64,000 nt of DNA from Phytohabitans rumicis (GCF_011764445.1 NZ_BLPG01000001.1:5845001-5909000); one strand, 5' to 3'. Positions 32,715 through 42,339 are shown, numbered from the stretch's first letter. Program-made: numbers and translations. The notes: a model not told the origin generated them from the sequence alone.

Positions 32715-33623
32715 GTGCGCGAAGCGTCCAGCGACGAGGAGATGGTGGTGCGGCAGCGGTTGCTGCGGCTGCACGGCCGGCAGACGGCTGCACGGCCGGC
32801 GATGCCCGCCGCGCAGCCCGGCACGCCACCGCCGGTGGTTCCGCACCCGACGCGGTCGGGTGCGCCGCAGGGGACCGTCCATCGGACGGCCCTACCGCGG
32901 GGTGAGACGAGAGCGGGCCCGCAGCATCGACGGGTCCGCGTCGCTGAGCCGGCCGCGCGGGTTGACGGTGGCGACGCGGCCCAGCGGCCGAGCCGAGCTG
33001 GAGGCGCGTCGGCGTTCGACCCGGGTCGGCGCGGGGTCAAGGCGTTGGCTGGGCTCGCCGCGGTGGTGGTGCTCGTCGCCGGGTTCTTCGCGTGGCGTTC
33101 CCGACCGCATGCCGAGCCGGTCACCGCGGAGCCGGCCCAGGCGGCCAGCACCGTCGACGGCGGCACCGGAGACACCATGACCGCACCGCCGAGCGGCGGC
33201 GAGGTCGTGGTCGCCGTGGCCGGCAAGGTGCGCCGTCCCGGGCTCGTACGGCTTCCGGCCGGCGCCCGGGTCGCCGATGCGCTGGCCGCGGCCGGGGGCG
33301 CCTTGCCGGGCACCGACGTGTCCCTGCTCAACCTGGCCCGCAAGGTGGTCGACGGCGAGCTGATCCTGGTCGGGGTGACCGCCGCACCCGACGCTGGCGG
33401 CGGTGGCCAGGACGGCGGCGTGGCCAGCGGCGGCAAGGTCAACCTCAATACGGCCACGCTGGCGCAGCTCGACGCGCTGCCGGGCGTCGGCCCGGTGCTC
33501 GCCCAGCGCATCCTCGACCATCGGGAGCGGCACGGCGGCTTCCGGTCGGTGAGTGACCTGCGCCAGGTCGACGGGATCGGTGACGCCCGGTACGAGCAGC
33601 TCAAAGAGCTGGTGACGGTGTGA
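32715..33623 (+). CDS. comEA: ComEA family DNA-binding protein
   Basis: 302 residues from GTG 32715. A long Pro/Arg-rich cytoplasmic N-terminus is followed by one transmembrane helix (about 110-127), an extracytoplasmic SLBB domain (about 155-205, VVVAVAGKVRRPGLVRLPAG) and a C-terminal double helix-hairpin-helix (VNLNTATLAQLDALPGVGPV). In competent bacteria ComEA captures double-stranded DNA and hands it to ComEC. Its stop overlaps the comEC GTG, so the two are coupled. Confidence 0.93.
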   Translation: MREASSDEEMVVRQRLLRLHGRQTAARPAMPAAQPGTPPPVVPHPTRSGAPQGTVHRTALPRGETRAGPQHRRVRVAEPAARVDGGDAAQRPSRAGGASAFDPGRRGVKALAGLAAVVVLVAGFFAWRSRPHAEPVTAEPAQAASTVDGGTGDTMTAPPSGGEVVVAVAGKVRRPGLVRLPAGARVADALAAAGGALPGTDVSLLNLARKVVDGELILVGVTAAPDAGGGGQDGGVASGGKVNLNTATLAQLDALPGVGPVLAQRILDHRERHGGFRSVSDLRQVDGIGDARYEQLKELVTV

Positions 33624-36049
33624 AGCCGCCCGACCTGCGTCTCGCCGGGCTCGCCTTGGCGACCTGGCTGTCCGCCCTCGCCGCCCTGCACACCTCGGCG
33701 CGTACGGCGATCGTGGTGGCCGCCGTCGCCGCATTGGGGACCGTGGTGGTGGCCAGGGTCATGGCGCGGCGCACCGTGCCGTACGGGTGGGTCGCGGCCG
33801 GGGTGCTCCTCGGCGTGGTGTGCGGTAGTGCCGCCACGGCCGCGCGGTTGGTGGCCCGGGACGCCGAGCCGCTCGCGTCGCTCGTCCGGGAGCGGGCCCG
33901 CGTCGACGCCGACCTGGTCGTACGCGACGATCCGCGGGCGGTCGGCTCCACCGCGGGGCGCCCGCCGACGTACCTGGTGGCGGCGGCGCTGCGCGAGGTG
34001 CGAGCCGCCGACGGCGTACGGCTGAGGGTGGACACGCGGATCCTGGTGCTCGCCGCAGATCCGGGGTGGCGCGCGCTCCTGCCCGGGCAGCGGCTGACCG
34101 CGTCCGGCCGGCTCGCACCTGCCCGGGGCGGCGACCTGCGCGCCGGCGTGCTCTCGGCCACCGGAGCACCGGTCCCGCACGGCGAGCCGTCCTGGCCGCA
34201 GCGGGCCGCCGGGGTGCTCCGGGCGGGGCTGCAACGGGCCTGCGCACCGCTGCCCGATGAGCCCGGCGGCCTGCTGCCGGGGCTCGTCGTGGGCGACACC
34301 AGCCGGCTCGATCCGGCGGTGGACGACGACTTCCGGGCCACCGGCATGACTCACCTGGTCGCGGTGAGCGGTGCCAACGTCGCGATCGTGCTCGGGGCGG
34401 TCCTGCTGGCGGCGCGCTGGGCCCGCGCCGGCCCGTGGCTCTGCGCCGGCCTGTGCGCGGTGGCACTCGCCGGGTTCGTGATCCTGGCCCGCCCGTCGCC
34501 CAGCGTCGTACGCGCCGCGACGATGGGCGCGATCGGGCTGGTGGCGCTGGCCACCGGGCGACCGCGGGCTGCGGTGCCGGCGCTGGGCGCGGCGGTGACC
34601 GTGCTGGTCCTGCTCGACCCCGAGTTGGCGGGCCACGCCGGGTTCGCCCTGTCCGTGCTGGCGACGGGCGGGCTCCTGTTGCTGGCGCCGCGCTGGCGAG
34701 ACGCCCTCCGCCAGCGCGGCGTCCCGGCCGGTGCCGCCGAGGCGCTGGCCATCCCGGCGGCCGCCCAGTTCGCCTGCGCGCCGGTCGTGGCCGGGCTGTC
34801 CGGGACCGTCAGCCTGGTGGCCGTTCCGGCGAACCTGCTGGCCGTGCCGGCGATCGCGCCCGCCACGCTGCTCGGCGTCGGCGCGGCGGTGGTGTCCCCG
34901 TTCTGGCCGGCGGGTGCCGAGTTCGCCGCCTGGCTGGGCGGATGGCCGGCCTGGTGGCTGGTGACCGTCGCCCGGTACGGCGCGCGCGTCCCCTCCGGCA
35001 GCCTGCCGTGGCCCGACGGGGTGGTCGGTGCGCTGCTGCTCGGCGCGGTGTCCGTGGCGTTCCTGGTCGCGGCGCGCCGCCGGGTGGTGCGCCGGCTGGC
35101 GGCGGTGGTCGCCGTGGCGGTCACGGTCGGGGCGCTGCCGGTGCGGCTGGTCGCGGCCGGCTGGCCACCGCCGGGCTGGTTCGTCGCGGTGTGCTCGGTC
35201 GGGCAGGGTGACACCGTCGTCATCCCGATCGGTTCGGGCCGGGCGGTGGTCGTCGACGCCGGTCCGGAGCCGGCCGCGGCGGATCGGTGCCTGCGCCGCC
35301 TCGGCGTACGGGCGGTGTCCCTTCTTGTGCTCACCCACTTCCACGCCGATCACGTCGGCGGGCTCGACGGTGTCCTGCGTGGACGGTCCGTGGACGCGGT
35401 GGTGACACCCGACTGGCCGGAGCCGGCGTACGGGCGGGCGGCGGTCGCCAGGTCCACCGGGGCGCGCCGGGTGCCGGTCACCGCGGCCACCGCCGGCTGG
35501 TCCCGCGTGCTCGGCGCGGTACGCGTCGAGGTGGTCGGCCCGCCGCATCCGTTGCGCGGCACCCGTTCGGACCCCAACAACAACTCGCTCGTCATGCGGG
35601 TGCACACCGCCGGCTTCAGCCTGCTGCTGGCCGGCGACGCGGAGGGCGAGGAGCAGCAGGCGCTGCTGGAGCGGGTGGGCGCGGCCGGCCTGCGGGTGGA
35701 CGTGCTGAAGGTGGCCCACCACGGATCGGCGTACCAGGATCCGGGGTTTCTCGACGCGGTCGATCCGGCGGTCGCGCTGGTCTCGGTCGGCGTCGACAAC
35801 GGGTACGGCCACCCGAGCGCCGCCGTCCTCGGGCGGCTGGCGCGCGGTGGCGCCCGGGTGCTGCGTACCGATGTGGACGGTGACCTGGCCGCGGTGCGCA
35901 CCGACCGGGGACTGGCCGTGGCAGCACGAGGGCCGCCCCGAGAAGGCGTGGGGAAATGTCCGCTTTCGCGTTCTGTGATCTGTCGGCAACCCGTACGAGT
36001 GAGCGAACGTGATACGACGACGAGCGGCCGTGCAAGTATGGCTCAGTGA
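33620..36049 (+). CDS. comEC: ComEC/Rec2 family competence protein
   Basis: An 809-residue protein with about ten transmembrane helices, the N-terminal DUF4131 part, the central Competence domain (LPGLVVGDTSRL, THLVAVSGANVAIVL) and a C-terminal metallo-beta-lactamase domain with the HFHADH metal site at about 573-578. In naturally competent species it forms the DNA channel and degrades one strand. Whether this organism is transformable is unknown. The last 20 residues run past the usual domain end into the holA start region. Confidence 0.94.
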   Translation: MKPPDLRLAGLALATWLSALAALHTSARTAIVVAAVAALGTVVVARVMARRTVPYGWVAAGVLLGVVCGSAATAARLVARDAEPLASLVRERARVDADLVVRDDPRAVGSTAGRPPTYLVAAALREVRAADGVRLRVDTRILVLAADPGWRALLPGQRLTASGRLAPARGGDLRAGVLSATGAPVPHGEPSWPQRAAGVLRAGLQRACAPLPDEPGGLLPGLVVGDTSRLDPAVDDDFRATGMTHLVAVSGANVAIVLGAVLLAARWARAGPWLCAGLCAVALAGFVILARPSPSVVRAATMGAIGLVALATGRPRAAVPALGAAVTVLVLLDPELAGHAGFALSVLATGGLLLLAPRWRDALRQRGVPAGAAEALAIPAAAQFACAPVVAGLSGTVSLVAVPANLLAVPAIAPATLLGVGAAVVSPFWPAGAEFAAWLGGWPAWWLVTVARYGARVPSGSLPWPDGVVGALLLGAVSVAFLVAARRRVVRRLAAVVAVAVTVGALPVRLVAAGWPPPGWFVAVCSVGQGDTVVIPIGSGRAVVVDAGPEPAAADRCLRRLGVRAVSLLVLTHFHADHVGGLDGVLRGRSVDAVVTPDWPEPAYGRAAVARSTGARRVPVTAATAGWSRVLGAVRVEVVGPPHPLRGTRSDPNNNSLVMRVHTAGFSLLLAGDAEGEEQQALLERVGAAGLRVDVLKVAHHGSAYQDPGFLDAVDPAVALVSVGVDNGYGHPSAAVLGRLARGGARVLRTDVDGDLAAVRTDRGLAVAARGPPREGVGKCPLSRSVICRQPVRVSERDTTTSGRASMAQ

Positions 36050-37017
36050 TGACCGCGGCCCCCGCCTCTATCGTGCTCGTCTCCGGCGACGAGGAGCTGC
36101 TGGTCACCAGAGCCGTGGCCCAGGCTGTCGAGGCCGCCCGCGCCAGCGATCCCGGTGCCGACGTCCGGGAGTACGAGGCGGGCTCCCTCAGTCCGGGCGA
36201 GGTCGCCGAGATGGTCAGCCCGTCGCTGTTCGGCGGGCGCCGGCTGCTCGTCGTCTGGAGCGGCCAGGACGCGAAGAAGGAGCTCGTCGCGGCGCTGCTG
36301 GCGTACGCGAAGCACCCGGACCCGGACGTCACGCTCGTGGTGACGCACCCCGGCGCGGCGAAGGGCAAGGCGTTCGCGGACGGCTTGCGGGCCGCCGGCG
36401 CCACCGTGGTCCCGGCCGCCAAGCTGAAGGGGCACCGGGAGCGGGTGAGCTTCGTGCGCGACGAGATACGCCGCCTGGGTGGCCGGTGTGCCGACGACGC
36501 CGCCGAGGCCCTGCTGGCCGCGGTGGGCAACGACCTGCGGGAGTTGGCGGCCGCCTGCTCGCAGTTGGTGGCCGACACCGGCGGGCGGATCGACGCCGAA
36601 ACCGTGGCCCGGTACTACCGGGGGCGCGCCGAGGTGAGCGGGTTCACGGTCGCCGACGCGGCGATGGTGGGCGACGTGCCGGGGGCGCTGGAGGCGTTGC
36701 GGTGGGCGCTGCACGTCGGCGTCGACCCGGTGCCGATCGCCGACGCCATCGCGGACGGCGTGCGTACGGTGGCGCGGGTGGCTTCGGCGGGCCGGGGCAG
36801 CGCGTATCAGCTCGCGAGCAGCCTGGGCATGCCGGCCTGGAAGATCGAGCGCGCGCAGCGCCAGGGCCGGGGCTGGAGCCCGGAGGGCCTGGTCGACGCG
36901 ATGCGTGCCGCGGCGGTGTGCAACGCGGAGGTCAAGGGCGGCTCCGACGACCGCGGGTACGCGCTGGAGCGCGCCATCTTCGCGGTGGCGGCCGCGCGGG
37001 CGGGCGCGCGGCGATGA
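36046..37017 (+). CDS. holA: DNA polymerase III subunit delta
   Basis: 323 residues. The clamp-loader delta subunit opens the beta clamp. The N-terminal VLVSGDEELLVTRAV, the FGGRRLLVVW segment and the C-terminal collar helices (AYQLASSLGMPAWKIERAQR) fit the family. Starts GTG 36046 and ATG 36049 are adjacent; the first overlaps the comEC stop. This is the usual comEC-holA-rpsT neighbourhood. Confidence 0.94.
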   Translation: MMTAAPASIVLVSGDEELLVTRAVAQAVEAARASDPGADVREYEAGSLSPGEVAEMVSPSLFGGRRLLVVWSGQDAKKELVAALLAYAKHPDPDVTLVVTHPGAAKGKAFADGLRAAGATVVPAAKLKGHRERVSFVRDEIRRLGGRCADDAAEALLAAVGNDLRELAAACSQLVADTGGRIDAETVARYYRGRAEVSGFTVADAAMVGDVPGALEALRWALHVGVDPVPIADAIADGVRTVARVASAGRGSAYQLASSLGMPAWKIERAQRQGRGWSPEGLVDAMRAAAVCNAEVKGGSDDRGYALERAIFAVAAARAGARR

Positions 37018-37409
37018 GCACGGAGCTGTCCCGCTACCGCCCGCTGTACGCCCGGGTGCTGAGGCTGCGTCACCTCAGTCCGGGCGGCGTGCTCTGCTTC
37101 GTCTTCTTCGAGGGCGCGCTCGCGCTCGGCCTCCTGCTGGCGCTGGCCGAGCTGGTGAGCTGGTGGGTGGTGCTCATCCTGCCCGGCTCGGTCGCCCTGA
37201 TGGTGAAGGTCAACGACATGGTGGCCGGCGCGGTGAGCCGGTCCGCGGCCCGGACGCCCGAACGCGAACGGGCGAAGCTGCGCCAGGAGGTGAGCGCGTT
37301 CATGCCGGTGGTGGGGCGGGCCGTCGTGGCGAGCGGACCGGCCGAGGCCGACCACGCCGAGGCCGCGACCCAGCGGGCGCGTCAGTCGGCCAGCCGCAGG
37401 TATACCTGA
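37014..37409 (+). CDS. Small membrane protein of unknown function
   Basis: 131 residues beginning MSTELSRYRPLYARVLRLRH. Two hydrophobic helices (about 23-42 and 45-66) are followed by a cytoplasmic, charged tail. The ATG overlaps the holA stop (ATGA). No family recognised. Its stop codon falls inside the first copy of an 18-bp tandem duplication (37408-37443). Confidence 0.75.
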   Translation: MSTELSRYRPLYARVLRLRHLSPGGVLCFVFFEGALALGLLLALAELVSWWVVLILPGSVALMVKVNDMVAGAVSRSAARTPERERAKLRQEVSAFMPVVGRAVVASGPAEADHAEAATQRARQSASRRYT

Positions 37410-37443
37410 TTCGGGAAAGCATCGAGATTCGGGAAAGCATCGA
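37408..37443 (+). repeat. 18-bp perfect tandem duplication
   Basis: GATTCGGGAAAGCATCGA occurs at 37408-37425 and again at 37426-37443 without a gap. It spans the stop codon of the preceding gene and runs into the hairpin at 37441. Confidence 0.92.
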
Positions 37444-37471
37444 GCACCGCCCCGGGTGAGGGCGGTGCTCG
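37441..37471. terminator. Hairpin between convergent genes (rpsT terminator)
   Basis: A 12-bp perfect stem CGAGCACCGCCC / GGGCGGTGCTCG (37441-37452, 37460-37471) with a 7-base loop lies between two convergent genes. No T-tract follows on either side, so it would act as a GC-rich actinobacterial-type terminator, possibly in both directions. Confidence 0.65.
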
Positions 37472-37489
37472 GAAGTCAACCAGGAACGC

Positions 37490-37756
37490 TCAGGCGGCCA
37501 GCGACTGGAGCCGCTTGGCGATCGCCGACTTGCGGTTGGCGGCCTGGTTCTTGTGGATCACGCCCTTGCTGACGGCCTGGTCCAGCTTGCGGGAGGCGTC
37601 ACGCATGAGCGTGGTCGCGACCGCGGCGTCGCCCGCCTCGCTTGCCTCGTTGAACTTGCGGATGGCGGTCTTCAGCGACGACTTGACCGATTTGTTACGC
37701 AGCCGGCGCTTCTCGTTCTGCCGGTTGCGCTTGATCTGGGACTTGATGTTCGCCAC
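37490..37756 (-). CDS. rpsT: Small ribosomal subunit protein bS20
   Basis: 88 residues. [20 protein letters not shown] at the N-terminus is diagnostic for bS20, a helical protein that binds 16S rRNA. Start GTG 37756. It is in the usual place next to holA and upstream of lepA, on the opposite strand. Confidence 0.96.
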   Translation of the reverse strand: MANIKSQIKRNRQNEKRRLRNKSVKSSLKTAIRKFNEASEAGDAAVATTLMRDASRKLDQAVSKGVIHKNQAANRKSAIAKRLQSLAA

Positions 37757-37857
37757 GCGACAGCCTCGTCCTTGTAGTTCAGGGTTGCGGAGTAGGTGCG
37801 TCACCACGCACGAAGGGCCAGCCTACCAGCCCGCCAGCAGGCGGCCAAAACGCCCAC

Positions 37858-37931
37858 AAGATCCCGGTGATCAGGGACTTCCTCCCCTGACGCGCCGCGA
37901 CACGCCAGAGCCATTCCCTGATCACCGGGGA
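37858..37931 (-). repeat. Family B palindromic repeat, copy 1
   Basis: Perfect 15-bp arms CCCGGTGATCAGGGA (37863-37877) and TCCCTGATCACCGGG (37915-37929) enclose a centre with GCGCCGCGACACGCCAGAGC. Its reverse complement matches copy 2 at 49519 at most positions over about 73 bases, including the flanking AAGATC. It lies between rpsT and the kinase-like gene. Confidence 0.87.
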
Positions 37932-37992
37932 GAGGCGGGGAGAGGTCACCGGGGAGAGGCGGGAGAGGCGGGAGAGGCGGGGAGAGAGGGGG
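37926..37992 (+). repeat. Purine-rich short tandem repeat
   Basis: Five to seven imperfect copies of GGGGAGAGGC or GGGAGAGGC run from the edge of family B copy 1 to the last base before the stop codon of the kinase-like gene. It is simple-sequence DNA without coding potential. Confidence 0.8.
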
Positions 37993-38965
37993 TCACCAGC
38001 CGTGGCGGGAGGCCAGCCAGGACAGGGTGGCTTCGGCGGTCCAGCGGTTGTGGGCGGCCAGGTGGGGGAGGCCCCCGTGTGGGTGGGCCGGGTGAGGAGG
38101 TAGCCGCTCAGGGCGGCCAGGGTGGCGTCCAGCGCGTCGGCGGGGGCGTCCTGGGTGGTGGGGTGGGCGGCGAAGAGGGCGTCGGCGTCCAGGCCGCTGG
38201 CGTACGCGCTGACCAGCAGCGACGCGGTGTCGAACCAGGCCGGGCCGGCGCAGATCCAGTTCCAGTCGCACAGCCACGCGGCGCCGCCCGGGTCGATGAG
38301 CACGTTGTCCAGCCGCAGGTCGCAGTGGGTGGCGGCGGTGGTCCGGGTGTACTCGGGCAGGGCGGCCTCCAGCGCGACCAGGTCGTCGAGCTGCTTCTCG
38401 ACCCACGGTGGCGCCGCCGGCATGGTCTCCCGCCCGGTGGCGATCTCCCGCCACCAGGACAGGTCGGCGCGGATCATCTCGGAGAGCGGGGCAGCCCGAC
38501 GGCGACGAGTTCGTCGGGTGGTTGGCGCAGCGCTTGGGCGGCGACCGCCCAGGCGGCGAGGGCGGCGTCCAGGTCGGCCGGCTCCCAGGGCAGGCCGGGC
38601 ATGCGGCCCTCGATCGCGTCGAGGCAGATCACGTAGTACCCGGCGGCGGTCAGCGTCCACTGTGGCCGGGCGGCGGGCACGGCGGTGGGCAGGGCGGCGG
38701 TGACGGCCATCTCGCGGGCGTACCAGTCGGTCAGGTGGCGCTGCCCGCTCAGCGAGGCCGCCTTGACGAAGGCCCGCTGCCCGTCGGCGGTGTCCAGCAC
38801 GGCGGCGAAGCCTCGGGTGAAGCCGCCGCCGGCGGTCGTCGCCCAGGTGACCGGCGCGCCGAGCCGCGCGGTGATCGCCGTGCGCAGGTCGGCAGGCAGA
38901 TCGGCCCAGTCCGGGCGTACGGCGGTGGAGGCGTACGGGACCGCCGGCATGGGGATCCTGGGCAT
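37993..38965 (-). pseudogene. Phosphotransferase (APH/choline kinase-like), two frameshifts
   Basis: Read from ATG 38965, the N-lobe is clear: AGGGFTRGFAAVLDTADGQ, a glycine-rich loop, and AFVKAASL with the ATP-binding lysine. The frame breaks near 38490, continues as APLSEMIRADL with the catalytic loop THCDLRLDNVL and the metal motif LCDWNWIC, then breaks again near 38074. The C-terminus GLPHLAAHNRWTAEATLSWL ends at 37993. One C:G pair lost at each run (38488-38491 and 38072-38076) restores 324 residues with all kinase motifs. So the gene is probably functional in the organism. Substrate unknown; APH-fold kinases phosphorylate aminoglycosides, choline, homoserine and other small molecules. 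Confidence 0.8.
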
Positions 38966-39013
38966 GCACCCATAGTGCCTTGATGTCATACCCCTCTGGC
39001 ACAGTCGGGTCCC

Positions 39014-39622
39014 ATGAACACCGTCGAGTTCTGGAGCCTCATCGCAGAGGCTGGCAACCGACCGGCCGGCGTGGTCGCCGATCTCGCCAGCCGTGAGCCC
39101 GCCGACATCGTGGCCTTCGACCGGCACCTGCGGCGGGTCCTGGCCGCCTCGCAGAGCGTCGACCTGTTCGGCGCCGCCTACCTCGTCAACGGCGGCTGCT
39201 CCCACGAGGGTTTCGACGCCTTCCGGGGCTGGCTGATGGCCCAGGGGCGGGAGGCGTTCGCCCGGGCGGTCGGCGACCCTGACTCGCTGGCCGACCTCCC
39301 GGCGGTGCGGCGGGCGGCGGTCACCGGCGAGGAGCTGGAAAGCCCGGCCATGCTGCGGGCCGCGGCGGAGGCCCACCTCAAGGTCACCGGCACCGACCTG
39401 CCAGCCGGTCCGGAGGCCACACCAAGGGCCCTGCCAGATGGCTCGCTGGGCTCGCTTCGGCCCAGGCTGACGGCAGACTCCGGGCTTGACGCTCCGCGCC
39501 AAGCCTCGGACTCCGCCGTCACCTGGGCCAACACCGACGACTTCTGGGACTTCGACGACGAGGAGCAGGTGGCGCAGCGGCTGCCGCGCCTGGCCGCGCT
39601 CTTCAACCAGGCACCGGACTGA
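39014..39622 (+). CDS. DUF4240 protein
   Basis: 202 residues. MNTVEFWSLIAEA, the helix around DIVAFDRHLRRVL, and LFGAAYLVNGGCSHEGFDAF followed by FRGWLMAQGREAF fit DUF4240, a family of unknown function often annotated near WGR-like proteins. The C-terminal third (about 125-175) is a variable linker that includes DGSLGSLRPRL, encoded by a 21-bp segment also found in the enoyl-CoA hydratase gene at 45058. It diverges from the kinase-like gene. Confidence 0.86.
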   Translation: MNTVEFWSLIAEAGNRPAGVVADLASREPADIVAFDRHLRRVLAASQSVDLFGAAYLVNGGCSHEGFDAFRGWLMAQGREAFARAVGDPDSLADLPAVRRAAVTGEELESPAMLRAAAEAHLKVTGTDLPAGPEATPRALPDGSLGSLRPRLTADSGLDAPRQASDSAVTWANTDDFWDFDDEEQVAQRLPRLAALFNQAPD

Positions 39623-39684
39623 GGTAGGGGCGAGGCGTGCGAGCATAGAAGGCCAGCAGACGCCCGAACTCAGAACGGACCCCT

Positions 39685-41553
39685 GTGCCACCGATGAGCG
39701 CGAACAGCCCGGGTTCGACCGACCCCGGCCGCATCCGTAATTTCTGCATCATCGCCCACATCGACCACGGCAAGTCGACGCTGGCCGACCGGATGCTGCA
39801 GCTCACCGGCGTGGTTGACGCCCGACAGATGCGCGACCAGTACCTCGACCGCATGGACATCGAGCGCGAGCGCGGCATCACGATCAAGAGTCAGGCCGTG
39901 CGCATGCCGTGGACCGTCCGGGAGGGCGACCAGCAGGGCGAGCACGCCGTGCTCAACATGATCGACACCCCGGGGCACGTCGACTTCACGTACGAGGTGT
40001 CCCGGAGCCTGGCTGCCTGTGAGGGGGCGGTCCTGCTCGTCGACGCCGCCCAGGGGATCGAGGCGCAGACGCTGGCCAACCTCTACCTGGCGCTGGAGAA
40101 CGACCTGCACGTCATCCCGGTGCTCAACAAGATCGACCTGCCGGCCGCCCAGCCCGACAAGTACGCCGAGGAGCTGGCACACCTCATCGGCTGCCGGCCG
40201 GAGGACTGCCTGCGGGTGTCCGGCAAGACCGGCGACGGGGTGCCGCACCTGCTGGACGAGATCGTGCGGCAGTTCACGCCGCCGACGGGCGACGCCGCCG
40301 CGCCGGCCCGCGCGATGATCTTCGACTCGGTGTACGACGTGTACCGCGGCGTGGTGACCTACGTCCGGGTGATCGACGGCCGGATCGAGGCCCGCGAGCG
40401 GATCAAGATGATGTCCACCGGGGCGGTGCACGAGCTGCTGGAGCTGGGTGTCATCGCGCCGGAGATGGAGAAGGCGCAGGCGCTCGGGGTCGGCGAGGTG
40501 GGCTATCTGATCACCGGCGTGAAGGACGTCCGCCAGTCCCGGGTCGGCGACACCGTCACGATCAACTCCCGCCCGGCCAAGGAGGCGCTCGGCGGCTACA
40601 AGGACCCGAAGCCGATGGTCTACTCGGGGCTCTACCCGATCGACGGCTCGGACTACCCCGACTTTCGCGACGCCCTGGACCGCTTGAAGCTCAACGACGC
40701 CGCGCTCCACTACGAGCCGGAGTCCAGCGCGGCGCTCGGCTTCGGGTTCCGCTGCGGCTTCCTCGGCCTGCTCCACCTGGAGATCATCCGGGAGCGCCTG
40801 GAGCGCGAGTTCAACCTCGACCTGATCTCCACCGCGCCCAACGTGGTGTACCGCGTGCTCATGGAGGACGGCACCGAGGTCGTCGTCACCAACCCCAGCG
40901 AATACCCGACCGGCAAGATCGCCGAGGTCTACGAGCCGGTCGTCCGGGCCACCGTGCTGACCCCCAACGACTACGTGGGTGCGGTGATGGAGCTGTGCCA
41001 GGGCCGCCGCGGCACCCTGCGCGGCATGGACTACCTGTCCGCCGACCGGGTCGAGCTGCGCTACACGCTGCCCCTCGCCGAGATCATTTACGACTTCTTC
41101 GACCAGCTCAAGAGCCGTACCAAGGGGTACGCGAGCCTGGACTACGAGCCCAGCGGCGAGCAGATGGCCGAGCTGGTCAAGGTCGACATCCTGTTGCACG
41201 GCGAGGCGGTCGACGCGTTCAGCGCGATCGTGCACAAGGACAAGGCGTACAACTACGGCGTCACGATCGCGGCCAAGCTGCGCAGCCTGATCCCGCGCCA
41301 GCAGTTCGAGGTGCCGATCCAGGCCGCGATCGGCAACCGGGTGATCGCCCGCGAGACGATCCGGGCGATCCGCAAGGACGTGCTGGCCAAGTGCTACGGC
41401 GGCGACATCACCCGAAAGCGCAAGCTGCTGGAAAAGCAGAAGGAAGGCAAGAAGCGGATGAAGATGGTGGGCCGCGTCGAGGTGCCCCAGGAGGCGTTCA
41501 TCGCGGCCCTGTCCACCTCGGACGGTGGAGAGGGCAAGGCGGGCAAGAAGTAA
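39685..41553 (+). CDS. lepA: Elongation factor 4
   Basis: 622 residues. The G domain has P-loop AHIDHGKST (about 20-28), DTPGHVDF and NKID, followed by EF-G-like domains II, III and V and the unique LepA C-terminal domain ending [20 protein letters not shown]. LepA acts as a ribosome-bound GTPase in translation and subunit assembly. Start GTG 39685; ATG 39694 is possible, as neither has a strong ribosome site. Its stop overlaps the NUDIX start. Confidence 0.97.
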   Translation: MPPMSANSPGSTDPGRIRNFCIIAHIDHGKSTLADRMLQLTGVVDARQMRDQYLDRMDIERERGITIKSQAVRMPWTVREGDQQGEHAVLNMIDTPGHVDFTYEVSRSLAACEGAVLLVDAAQGIEAQTLANLYLALENDLHVIPVLNKIDLPAAQPDKYAEELAHLIGCRPEDCLRVSGKTGDGVPHLLDEIVRQFTPPTGDAAAPARAMIFDSVYDVYRGVVTYVRVIDGRIEARERIKMMSTGAVHELLELGVIAPEMEKAQALGVGEVGYLITGVKDVRQSRVGDTVTINSRPAKEALGGYKDPKPMVYSGLYPIDGSDYPDFRDALDRLKLNDAALHYEPESSAALGFGFRCGFLGLLHLEIIRERLEREFNLDLISTAPNVVYRVLMEDGTEVVVTNPSEYPTGKIAEVYEPVVRATVLTPNDYVGAVMELCQGRRGTLRGMDYLSADRVELRYTLPLAEIIYDFFDQLKSRTKGYASLDYEPSGEQMAELVKVDILLHGEAVDAFSAIVHKDKAYNYGVTIAAKLRSLIPRQQFEVPIQAAIGNRVIARETIRAIRKDVLAKCYGGDITRKRKLLEKQKEGKKRMKMVGRVEVPQEAFIAALSTSDGGEGKAGKK

Positions 41554-42038
41554 TGTTCTGCCCCCGTTGCGGCCAGAAGCTGGAGGCCGCGCCACCGACC
41601 GTGTGCGGCGCGTGCGGCTACGCCCTCTTCGTCAACCCGCGCCCCACCGGGAGCCTGATCGTGCACGAGAGCGGCCGCTTCCTGGCGCTCAAGCGGGCCG
41701 CGGAGCCGCAGGCGGGGCTGTGGGAGACGCCGGGCGGCTTCTGCGACGGGTGGGAAGATCCCGCGGCCGCCGCCGTGCGCGAGGGCCGCGAGGAGCTCGG
41801 CGTCGAGGTCACCCTCGGTGACTTCGTCGGCATGTATGTCGGGAGCTACGACTACCAGGGCGAGCGGTTGCCCGTACTCGATTGCTTTTTCCTGGCGACG
41901 CTGGACGGCGCGGACGTGACGCTCGACCCCAGCGAGTCGTCCGACATGGCCTGGTTCGACCTGGACAAGCCGCCGTCTTTGGCCTTCGAAACGATGGATG
42001 CGGCGGTCCGCGACGCCGCGCGGCGTTTGGGCGTTTGA
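41553..42038 (+). CDS. NUDIX hydrolase with N-terminal zinc ribbon
   Basis: 161 residues. CPRCGQKLE and CGACGY form a four-cysteine zinc ribbon (residues 3-23). The Nudix box GGFCDGWEDPAAAAVREGRE and the following REELGVE (about 68-92) is complete. Related zinc-ribbon Nudix enzymes hydrolyse NADH or ADP-ribose-like compounds; the substrate here is not known. ATG 41553 overlaps the lepA stop as TAATG. Confidence 0.92.
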   Translation: MFCPRCGQKLEAAPPTVCGACGYALFVNPRPTGSLIVHESGRFLALKRAAEPQAGLWETPGGFCDGWEDPAAAAVREGREELGVEVTLGDFVGMYVGSYDYQGERLPVLDCFFLATLDGADVTLDPSESSDMAWFDLDKPPSLAFETMDAAVRDAARRLGV

Positions 42039-42060
42039 CCGCTCGGGTACTCACGGTGCC

Positions 42061-42339
42061 ATGACCGCTACCGGCATCATCTCGGCACTCATCATCGGGT
42101 TGATCATCGGTGCCCTGGGGCGGCTGGTCGTGCCCGGCCGCCAGAGCATCCCGATCTGGCTGACCATGCTCATCGGCGTGGGCGCGGCGCTGCTCGGCAC
42201 CGTGATCGCACGGGCCGCGGGCGTGGCGGACACGTCCGGCCTGGACTGGACCGAAATCTTCGTCCAGGTCGTCCTCGCGGCAATCGGCGTCGCCCTGACG
42301 GTCGGTGTCATCGGCCGCCGCGGTGTCTCCCGCTACTAA
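42061..42339 (+). CDS. GlsB/YeaQ/YmgE family membrane protein
   Basis: 92 residues, three hydrophobic segments with the family pattern ALIIGLIIGALGRLVVPGRQ near the N-terminus. Members are small stress-associated inner-membrane proteins of unclear function. It lies 22 bases after the NUDIX gene and is followed by a hairpin. Confidence 0.88.
   Translation: MTATGIISALIIGLIIGALGRLVVPGRQSIPIWLTMLIGVGAALLGTVIARAAGVADTSGLDWTEIFVQVVLAAIGVALTVGVIGRRGVSRY

Noticed and set aside
32715-36049. comEA/comEC as proof of natural competence
   Set aside because: These genes occur in many actinobacteria without known transformation, and no pilus or comF genes are in the window.
37926-37992. Purine-rich repeats as CRISPR or origin iterons
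   Set aside because: Simple-sequence units of 9-10 bases, imperfect, no replication gene nearby.
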